This document shows positions 55,667 through 64,000 of a stretch of DNA of 64,000 nucleotides, one piece after another (within the stretch, counting starts at the first letter, position 1; the number at the start of each line of letters is the position of its first letter). Source of the stretch: Flabesymbios commensalis (lineage: Eukaryota; Annelida; Polychaeta; Terebellida; Flabelligeridae); contig OZ024908.1 in assembly GCA_964017125.1 (NCBI GenBank), positions 61,449,521 through 61,513,520 on the forward strand, given 5' to 3'. A program made the position numbers and the translations under genes. Below the pieces are notes generated by a model. The model saw only the letters and a list, made by a program, of their open reading frames with translations. It was not told the origin of the DNA and did not search any database.

Positions 55667-55933
55667 TTAAACCCTCTTACGAAGCATCAAAAATTGGTCT
55701 GAGTCTGAGTCAAAACATCTGTATCATCTCTCAATAATGACATACATGTAATTTCCTAAAAATCTAGGGTTTTTAGAACGAACATTTTGGTGGAACTGTA
55801 TTATTAATAATTTTCTTCCTCTGCCACCCTCTTCAAGTCATCTTCATCCACTACAAGTCGAGAATTGCGACAGCAATTCGCGGCTTGTAGTGGATGAAGA
55901 TGTCAATGGGAAATTCAGGCATGAAAGGGTTAA
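55667..55933. mobile_element. TTAA-type element with hairpin
   Basis: Starts TTAAACCCTCTTACG; ends GGCATGAAAGGGTTAA. The hairpin at 55839-55902 pairs CATCTTCATCCACTACAAG with CTTGTAGTGGATGAAGATG around TCGAGAATTGCGACAGCAAT. A fragment of a palindromic MITE (GGCCCAGCGTCCGCGACGCT) begins immediately after. Confidence 0.75.
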
Positions 55934-56224
55934 TATTGGCCCAGCGTCCGCGACGCTGGCCCAACATCAGACCATCATTGGTTCACACAAAGATCAAGAT
56001 ATCGTGCCAACATACAGTCATTGCATATAGTACAATGTCAGCCAAAACTGGTTAGTGAAACCGAATACAGCCCTGGGTCATTCAGACTGTATAGCGATAT
56101 ACCAATCACATTCACAAGAAAATAGGCCAGCATGAGATGGGAATGGCCCTCAGCACCAAAGAAAGCAAGAAAGTCGACGCATATGCGTCCAGAGTAGGCA
56201 TATGCCTCCTTTTCCATTATCGGC

Positions 56225-56790
56225 TTCTGTGAATTGAAAAACAAGACAAGGTCACTCATTTTTTCACTTGACCTTGAGTTTCATCATATGGATCGCTGGT
56301 GTCGATATGGAAGTAATACAAATTGTACATGTGAAGAGATATCCACAAAAAACTTCCTCCTTTACCGGCCTCCACCACTGAGCGTGACTTTCAGTGTTAT
56401 CATATGAATCACTGACCAGAATACTTATGGAAGCAATACATAATGAAGGTGTGGAGATATCGCAAGGACAAATTTGTTTCCTTTATCATCCTCTGTGACC
56501 TCAAGGTCATCAATCCTTGAACTTGACCTTCATCACATAGATCACTGGTATTAATATGAAGCAATACACATTGTACATGTTGTAGGTGTGGGAATACATA
56601 TATCTTCATTGTGAACTTTTTCCTTTAATAGCCTCTGTGACCTTGAAAAATATGTCAAGATCACCCATCTTTGAACATGACCTTGAATTTCATAATAATT
56701 AATTTATGGACCACTGGTATTAATATGGAAGTAATACAGCTTGTAGGTGTGGAGATATCGTGATGACAAACATTTCACTTTTCTTATTTT
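56225..56790. repeat. Tandem repeat, about 145-bp unit, TGACCTTGA-rich
   Basis: Blocks with CACTGGTATTAATATGGAAG, AATACACATTGTACATGT and GTGTGGAGATATCG recur near 56285, 56410, 56540 and 56705. Between them lie TGACCTTGA words. The family differs from the one at 52.8 kb. Confidence 0.75.
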
Positions 56791-57282
56791 ACTTTCACAT
56801 TTCACAAACACGAGAAGTTGCGCCAATGCTGTTGTAGTGTTGGGCAACGTCTGCGACGCTGAAATAAATGCAAATTAACGAAATCTCCTGAATCTTAATT
56901 CCCATCGAAAATTCCACTCAAAAATACAGGAGGGTAGACTACATGTAAATCGTATTTAGCGGCCCATATCACAGTCTTGTGTGAATAATAACCGTATGGT
57001 TTGTAAGCAATGAGCAACACTTAGGCTTCACAAAATTTATGTGTGGCCAATGCATTCACATCTTCATTCATCCATGATTTACAGGAGACATCCGTTCATA
57101 ACATTGATCATTGACTCCAAATATATACATGTATACGCTCCCCTCGTTACAACGCAACATTGCTCTGGCACAGCTCAGCTCGCGCCACTTCCTGACGTGC
57201 GCTGTCATAAGCGCTAATCGCGGGCGGCATCGACGGTCAAATTCAATTTGTCAAAGCAGCGGCAGGTGGGTGCCGCAGCTAT

Positions 57283-57391
57283 CCTAGCAAACACGATACA
57301 TTCACCCAATGCTGGTTTATTGTTGGACCAGCGTCGCAGACGCTGGCCCAACATTAAACCAACGTTGGGTCAATGTCTTGTGTTTGCTGGG
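57283..57391. mobile_element. Palindromic CCCAGCAAACAC MITE, best-preserved copy
   Basis: The 109-bp element starts CCTAGCAAACACGATACATT and ends CAATGTCTTGTGTTTGCTGGG minus one base. Almost every base pairs with its mirror position. The centre is CCAGCGTCGCAGACGCTGG. Flanked by TAT and TAG, compatible with a TA target. Confidence 0.92.
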
Positions 57392-57729
57392 TAGTGACCA
57401 CTTGGACATTATATGAGCAGCCCCCTAGGATAGAAGTAATGGCCATATTTGCTAAGTGGCAACCTTTAATCTCTAAGGAGATGAGATTATCAGAGCTACA
57501 TTGCCTAAAGTCATTTACAATCTAAACAAGACTACATAAGTCCAGGAGCTCCCGCGACGAATTAGAATTTGATTTAAGCAATTTTGTGTAGGGTTTTTAA
57601 TGTTGTCCTAAGCTAGGTCAACAAGACGCAAGACAACTAGATCTAAGAAGCCCAGTCTATGAGTAAGATAAGAACTAAACAGTCTGTCAGAGATTGCAAA
57701 CCTCCATTGAAATTAATGATCCTAATCAG

Positions 57730-59400
57730 TATCCCAGTAATGGTCTACCTATCTGGCACGGTTTACCCGATATCAGGCCAATCGAGGTAACTAATAGCTG
57801 ATTTACGGTCATTTTGAGTTCGATATAAATTAGTCAAAAACTTAGGGTGCATCCTCCCCCGAAACCTCAAATTTTGTTTTATAGTAATGGACTAACATCT
57901 AACACAGTTTGCAAAATATTGTGCATGTGAAAGTAAATAATGGCCGATAGGGGGCCATTTTGAATTTGATCAAGTCAGAATTTTCCAAGATGCATCCTCA
58001 GCTGAAATCTCACATTTCATTCTATAGTAATCGTCTAGCTATCTAGCACGGTTTACCAAATATCGGCCATGTGGAAGTGAATAATGGCCTAAAGGCGGCC
58101 ATTTTGAATTTGATCAAGTCGAAATTTTCCAAGATGCATCCTCAGCTGAAATCTCACATTTCATTCTATAGTAATGGTCTAGCCATCTAGCACGGTTTAT
58201 CAAAAAACGGCTATGTGAAAGTGAATAATGGCCGATAGGCGGCCATTTTGAATTTGATCTAGTCATTTTTTTTCAAGATGCATCCTCTCTTGTAATCTCA
58301 CATTTTGTTTTATAGTAATAGTCCAGCTATCTAACACAGTTTACCAAATATCAGCAATGTGAAAGTAAATAGTGGCGATAGGCGGCCATTTTGAATTCGA
58401 TTGAGTCGAAAGTTTTTGAAAGGCATCCTCTCTCGAAACGTCACATTTTGTTTTATAGTAATGGTCTAGCTATCTAGCACGGTTTACCTGATATTAGGCC
58501 TATCGAGGTAAATAATGCTGATTGTCGGCCATTTTGAATTTGTAAGTTAAAAATTTTCAGGGTGCATCCTCCCCCGAAAACTCACACTTTGTTTTATAGT
58601 AATCAGGTAATGGTCTAGCCATCCAGCACGGTTTACCAAATATCAGCCATGTGAAAATGAATAATGGCCGAAAAGGCGGCCATTTTAAATTAGATCAAGT
58701 CAAATTTTTTCAAGATGCATCCTCATCTGAAATCTCACATTTCGATTTATAGTAATGGTCCAGCCATCTAGCACGGTTGACCAAATATCGGCCATGTGAT
58801 AGTGAATAATGGCCGATAAGCGGCCATTTTGAATTTTATCGAGTCAAATTTTTTCAAGATGCATCCTCTCCTGAAATCACACATTTTGTTTTATAGTAAT
58901 GGTCTAGCCATCTAGCACCGTTTACCAAATAATGGCCATGTGAAAGTGAATAATGGCCGATTGGCGGCCATTTTGAACTTGGACAAAATGAATTTTTTCA
59001 AAATGCATCCTCTCCTGAAACCTTACAATTTGTTTTATAGTAATGGTGTAGATATCTTGAGCAGTTTTCATGATATTCCACAATATCAGGCCTGTCGAGG
59101 TGAATAATGGCCGATAGGCGGCCATTTTGAATTTTATCAACTTGAAATTTTTCAAGATGCATCCTCTCCTGAAACCTTACAATTTATTTGTTATTAATGG
59201 TGTAGCTATCTTGAGCGGTGTTCATGATATTCCGCAATATCAGGCCTGTCGAGGTGAATAATGGCCGATAGGCGGCCATTTTTGATTTTATCAACTTGAA
59301 ATTTTTCAAGATGCATCCTCTCCTGGAACCTCACAATTTGTTTTATAGTAATGGTGTAGCTATCTTGAGCGGTTTTCATGATATTCCGCAAAATCTTTCA
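57730..59400. repeat. Satellite array, about 145-bp unit, about ten copies
   Basis: GCGGCCATTTTGAA (with variants) recurs near 57952, 58094, 58239, 58384, 58527, 58677, 58823, 58963, 59118 and 59270, 140-155 bp apart. Each unit reads GGCCGATAGGCGGCCATTTT, then TTCAAGATGCATCCTCTC, then TCACATTTTGTTTTATAGTA and GCCATCTAGCACGGTTTACC. The last two or three units carry a different insert (CATGATATTCCGCAATATCA), so the array has at least two subtypes. Confidence 0.93.
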
Positions 59401-59765
59401 GTCGGATTTACCGATGTTATAAATTAGGTCAAAGTGCTGGGTCAACTTCCAGGTCAAGGTCCAAAAACCTGAAAAGGCACAACTAGGGACCTTAGAGAAC
59501 ATGTATGTGCAATATGACTGTCATCGGCCCAGTACTTTTCGAGATCTGCTCCGGAAACGAAGTGCGCGTCAAAACGTCTAAATAGGTCATAGTTCTGAAC
59601 CAGAAGTAGGTCAAAGTTCAAATACCCCAAAAGGCACAACTAGACCCCCTAGGGGTGTTGTGTGTAAAATTTGAAGACAATCGGACAAGTACTTTCAGAG
59701 ATATGCTCCGGAAACGAATTGTTTACGGACGGCCCAACGGCCCAACGGCCCAACGCCGTCACATC
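59401..59765. repeat. Dispersed repeat with AGGTCAAAG and ACGGCCCAACGG tail
   Basis: Two diverged direct copies: AAAAGGCACAACTAG occurs near 59471 and 59629, and GATCTGCTCCGGAAACGAA or GATATGCTCCGGAAACGAA near 59542 and 59700. It ends in a short tandem GGCCCAACGGCCCAACGGC. Confidence 0.7.
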
Positions 59766-60680
59766 ATCATTTTCTCCTCTGCAACCTTGCGTATTGAATT
59801 CAGATTAAAAATATTTTAACCTGTCCATTAGCCACCTGGAAGTAACCCACATACCAAAAATTGTTATCCTAGCTTATTTTCTCACAAAGTTATAGGCAAA
59901 AGAAGAGGCAAAAAAAAAACGGAGGTAGAATCCATAGCTCCCTTCGCTCACCTACGGTGACGGCGGGAGCTAATAATGTATGGCCATTTTTTTTAAATTT
60001 AACACATTGCACCTGTCGCTGGAGCAGGGTTGGTTGGCGCTCGTATTTTGGCAGCTGGTGTGCGTTGACGTTTTTATTATTATATAGCCACGTTAACATG
60101 TTAAAACTGGGCTTTCAAACTGGAAAATATGCCGTACACCTGTACATAGGATAGTGTTGTGTAGTGCTAAACTGACCTAATATATGGTATTTATAATTCC
60201 ACATACAGTTATATAATCCTGTTCCGTAGATGCAGCACTATAATTAGCTTATCTGGAAGTATATTTGGTATAATAATTACAACGGTGTCAAAGTGCTTAA
60301 ATACCACGCAAAATTCAGTAGTATAACAACAACTCCATATAGAAATACACGACGCAGGAATATACACAACTCTTCTGTAGATGGTTCAGAAATGTTAGGG
60401 TTGTTGTTTGGGTGTTGGTGTAAGACAATAAACGTCGCTAAAATAAAATTACTTCTTCACGTATCATTCCCTCACAAAAACATGTACCGTATGTATTATT
60501 TCTATCGTTTATAATTACGTAATCAGATATAACACGAATCGTAAATTTGAATTGTGTCGTACAAGGAAGTTATTCAAGATTACTTTTTGTGTAGTAAAAT
60601 GGGCCTATGTACAATAAAGTCCCACAATGTGAATGTACCGGTATACATACATGTGGGTAGTAGTAGTAGGGCAAGACCAT
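59766..60680. other. AT-rich stretch with no recognised gene
   Basis: Only short frames without domains. A GC-rich palindromic piece (TCACCTACGGTGA, 59948-59960) sits near 59955. Confidence 0.35.
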
Positions 60681-61244
60681 CGTGATGTATGCAACATTGT
60701 GACAGTTTTATTTTTTTGTGTTGGCTGCCAATATAAAATATAAAGTGAAACCCCTAATATGATTCATGCATACAATCACACATTGACTCTAGTTGTATCT
60801 ATTGGTCATATTGTGGAAAAATCTATTCATGGAATGTAGCCATGCGGCAATATTCAATCGTGATGTATGCAACATCGTTGTGACACTAGTTTTGAACTTT
60901 AGAAAAACTTTAGCCTCTATCCTGTCAGTAAATATTTTTTTTAATATACTCTCTATTCTATCAAGTTAATGCCCTCAATTTATCTTCAAAAGTAGAATAA
61001 TTTTTATCCGCTAGCTTTTTGTTTTTCTGGAAACTGTTGATACAAGCGTGATGTATGCAACATATTTACCGTGATGTATGCAACGGTCTGTCAACATGTC
61101 AAAAAGAAGGAGCAATTAAATTGGAAATGTAGAATATTTTCAAGCACTTTTAATTTGAAATTATGTATGATAGTTATGAAGTTAAAACAGGGAACACTGC
61201 CACACATTTAGCACATGGTTATGTCACCATACCAACTACAGCAC

Positions 61245-61283
61245 ATTTTATATATATATTATATATATATATATATATTATAA
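61245..61283. repeat. (TA)n microsatellite
   Basis: An almost uninterrupted TA run, broken by single TT steps. Confidence 0.9.
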
Positions 61284-61766
61284 TAGTATAACATAAATTT
61301 ATATAAATGTTTACATAAATAAATGGCCAGACTCCCGATATATAATCTTCTGTGTTGTTAAATTGGTTAGAAATCAATGTCTCCTTTCAACATTCAAATT
61401 ATGTAAAATATTTGTATGATCAATAGTAATGATAACTTTTAATAAAAATACATAGAGCTCTCTGTGATACCAGTTTAGACAATATCTAGAACAGCATTCC
61501 GTTAACCATCGGTCGCTGTTTAAATTACATATCACCCCTGCGAAAGAATTGTTAAAGATTTTCCGCCACTATCTCACTCACAGACAGCAGCAACCATGTT
61601 TGTGATGACAAGGATGAAATGTTTGTGATAATTAATCCCATCTGGTGTAAATATAATACTTATAATACACACAGTTCATAGTTGGGTGCATTTTTTGCAA
61701 CATAAATTGATGCTTACAATAGATATAGATGTAAGCTAGCTAATGTTGAATCTATTATTATTATTC

Positions 61767-61796
61767 TTTTTTTTTTTTTTTGGGGGGGGGGGGGGG
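61767..61796. repeat. Poly-T followed by poly-G tract
   Basis: About 15 T residues run directly into about 15 G residues. It could mark the end of a retroposed copy or be a sequencing-sensitive homopolymer pair. Confidence 0.85.
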
Positions 61797-62378
61797 CGTT
61801 TGGAGGTTCATCAAAATGACTTGTCTTTGCTGGAAATATATTTAAGATATTCTATGGTCTTCTAATAACACCATAATTATCAAACATAATATTTAACATG
61901 CAATTAATCTATAAAACGAGATTTTTATCAAATCTAGCCATTTCACATGTTTCACCCCAGATTAACATGAAATTATTAAATTATACCAAAAATCTTCTGA
62001 AATATAAAATATAATTTAAAAGACCTTCTGTTACTAATAAGATCTAACACATCTATGCAATCAAATATACTTCTAAAGAGAATCTCATTAATTTTATGAC
62101 GCTCCTAAATAACATTGTAAACGTTTGTTATGTTTTATACGTTTCAATGAAATTACGTGTTGTGTACATCACAATCCTGTTGCGTACATCACGAATTCAT
62201 CCTTGTGCGGTAGTTCCCAGCCTAACGAATTATACAAATGTTATAGCATTTGTACATAATATGGGTTATAGGAAACTTGTTACTTTAATAAAAAATATAT
62301 TGAGAATATTCACCGAAAATTTTTCATAATAAAATAAATTGCATTTTTTTGTGATGTATGCAACGTTGCATACATCAC

Positions 62379-62990
62379 GACACTTAAATCTCAGAATAAA
62401 CCAAATGTTCAAGACATTTTTTTGTTTTCTTTGCATAGCATCAAAGCATACCTTCCCATGGTCACCTAGTATCCTTAAACTAAGTGAAATAATTCAGATA
62501 ATAATTTTTCATCAACATTGAAAATACCTATCATTTTGTAGGAAAAAATAGTAAAACATTACTACTAGTTGGCGCCGTGAATATATATTATTATTATTAG
62601 CCAGAATAAATAAATTCATACAAAAAATTTGAGCAAAGTTGTTATTTGTCTAACAACAGAGTTAATCTTGTGTTTGCATGCTTTAAAAAAAATAGATGTT
62701 ATGTCGCAATTCCATGGTTTTGCCCAGTAGTAGTAGTAGTAAATCATTGCTTTACGTCACAAAAGGGCTTTTTTAAAAGTGGCATTGTAATACGATAAAA
62801 ACGTTTTAGTCAATTGATGAGATAAAATGATGCACAGATGATGATGTGAGGGTGGGGGTGATAGGGCATGGTGGACATACATGTGGGACTTCATGTAGGC
62901 ACATGTGGAACATGAACATAGGCCCATTTTACTATATAATATATAGGCCTATTTATATATAGGCCTAATTAACTCCGCGAAAAAGTAATG
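62379..62990. other. AT-rich stretch with no recognised gene
   Basis: It contains an AGT/TAG trinucleotide run near 62727 and a pair of TATAGGCCTA words near 62944-62966. No exon was found. Confidence 0.35.
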
Positions 62991-62994
62991 TTTT

Positions 62995-63185
62995 CTGTCA
63001 TGTTTGTTTGTCGGTCTGTCAGCAGGATTACTTACAAAGTAATTACAGGATTTGCATGAAACTTTTTCCAGAGATGTATTTTGGGCCAAGGATTACCCTT
63101 ACTATTCAGATCCGGATTACGATACCGATAGCGCGGTGGAGATTTGCTATCTCTGCTGACTGTCTATTCTACTATACAATAATGA
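62995..63185 (+). repeat. Dispersed repeat beginning TGTTTGTCGGTCTGTCAGCA
   Basis: TTTGTTTGTCGGTCTGTCAG, CAGGATTACTTACAAAGTAA and GATTTGCATGAAACTTTTTCC, then GGGCCAAGGATTACCC, CGCGGTGGAGATTTGCTATC and TCTGCTGAC. From memory this order is typical of a repeat found in many animal and other genomes. The 62-codon frame through it is not a gene. Confidence 0.5.
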
Positions 63186-63327
63186 TCCTTCAATAACGAT
63201 TTATATTTATAACTACGTAAAATTTACTTTTTAGTTGAGTATTTTCTATCAAATATACAATATAACGTTGAGGCTGTATGTGATGTATTTTAAACTAGAA
63301 TAGAAGCAAAAATATGTGCCCGCTATT

Positions 63328-63385
63328 CATTCATTCATTCATTCATTCATTCATTCATTCATTCATTCATTCATTCATTCATTCA
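63328..63385. repeat. (ATTC)n microsatellite
   Basis: About 14 uninterrupted ATTC units. Confidence 0.95.
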
Positions 63386-64000
63386 TACAACGTAGCGAGC
63401 ATCCCGGTATGATGTTTACTTGACATAATATGAGCAGATGATTGAAGGACTTCAAACTCTACAAAAACGTTTTAAAAAAATCATTTACAAATTTGCACAC
63501 AACAGTCTACAGCATTATCATGACTATATGTCATACAAGGTTGGTGCCTGAGGGTAAAGCTGTCGTCCCAGGTATGAAAATGCAAAGAAAATTCCTGTAT
63601 AAAATGTTTATATTAGGGACATATCAAGGATGCCTATAAAAGAAGACATCATGATAGTAATATGTACAGTGATGTATTATAATGCCAATACCATGGCCTG
63701 GCGACTTTCGAAAGATATTGTTGAAATCCTGACATACAAAGGAGCATCATGATCAAGATCGTGAAGATAGCATCGTTCTCTCATGAATAAGTTATCAAAT
63801 CTCTCAACTATTTGATGTGGTTCACTGTTCCTGTTAGCAATTATGCTGCACTTCACCGATGCCGAGATCCTCGTACATGTGGTAAATAATCAATACTGTA
63901 CACCATGTACTGATGCCGTATGCTAAAATGTAATATTACTTAACATGTTATGTATTATTTGGAATATTTCCGTGTGTAGAAGTAAAATATTATTTACCAT
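63386..64000. other. Window end, no recognised gene
   Basis: No exon of SNX27 (PX or PDZ part) was recognised on the minus strand. Frames are short and featureless. Confidence 0.35.

Larger units (their letters stand above)
60681..62378. repeat. Cluster of the 15-bp motif CGTGATGTATGCAAC
   Basis: Copies on the plus strand lie at 60681, 60859, 61047 and 61070. At 62351-62378 GTGATGTATGCAAC faces its own inverted copy with no gap. One variant on the minus strand (GTTGCGTACATCACG) lies at 62176-62190. No longer shared flank is visible, so the repeated unit is essentially the motif. Confidence 0.8.

Overview
The window is AT-rich nuclear DNA of an animal. It contains spliced genes with GT/AG introns, AATAAA poly(A) signals, tRNA-derived SINEs, a Jockey/CR1-type LINE remnant, satellites and very many short inverted-repeat (MITE-like) elements. 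The type of dispersed repeats (arrays with AGGTCA/TGACCT half-sites, full-length palindromic MITEs, frequent AGGCCTA words) suggests a marine invertebrate. I lean towards a lophotrochozoan such as a mollusc, but that is a low-confidence inference.

Only two host genes can be supported. TTI2 (plus strand, transcript from about 21345 to 23005) is a complete 501-codon TELO2-interacting protein 2 in one uninterrupted coding exon, behind a 5' UTR splice acceptor. SNX27 (minus strand, coding exons from 49503 down to 42943) is the C-terminal half of sorting nexin 27: the last turn of the PX domain and all of the FERM-like module, in eight consecutive phase-compatible exons. Its PDZ domain and most of PX were not found and probably lie beyond 64000. 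The two genes converge on about 19-20 kb of repeats. They belong to different pathways (PIKK chaperoning and endosome-to-membrane recycling) and show no sign of working together.

Layout. 0.86-2.95 kb: a foldback-like element whose arms carry a degenerate short tandem repeat in opposite orientations. 5.6-5.8 kb: a GGTAACCTCGCCACA array. 6.85-11.6 kb: a 2.36-kb tandem duplication carrying a LINE 3' fragment, with an inverted 84-bp segment at the junction. 12.1-13.4 kb: a satellite of about 140 bp. 14.5-15.7 kb: a CT-rich minisatellite. 17.36-17.57 kb: a short element with 16-bp inverted ends. 18.2-21.1 kb: a pair of inverted repeats just upstream of TTI2. 24.1-36.9 kb: a 6.4-kb tandem duplication containing nested MITEs and a two-headed tRNA-derived SINE. 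37-42 kb: palindromes, MITEs and another SINE. 43-49.5 kb: SNX27 with repeat-filled introns. 51.8-52.2 kb: a chimeric MITE with an expanded hairpin array. 52.8-53.6 and 56.2-56.8 kb: nuclear-receptor-half-site-rich repeats. 57.7-59.4 kb: a satellite of about 145 bp. 60.7-62.4 kb: a cluster of the motif CGTGATGTATGCAAC.

The most notable signals are: (1) a TTAA-flanked element family carrying an off-centre hairpin whose arms differ between copies but stay self-complementary; (2) full-length palindromic CCCAGCAAACAC elements in which both arms change together; (3) one TTAA element ending 5 nt from an SNX27 exon so that its target site forms part of the 5' splice site; and (4) a hairpin from one family expanded inside an element of the other. 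Most short open frames in the window are chance frames in repeats.
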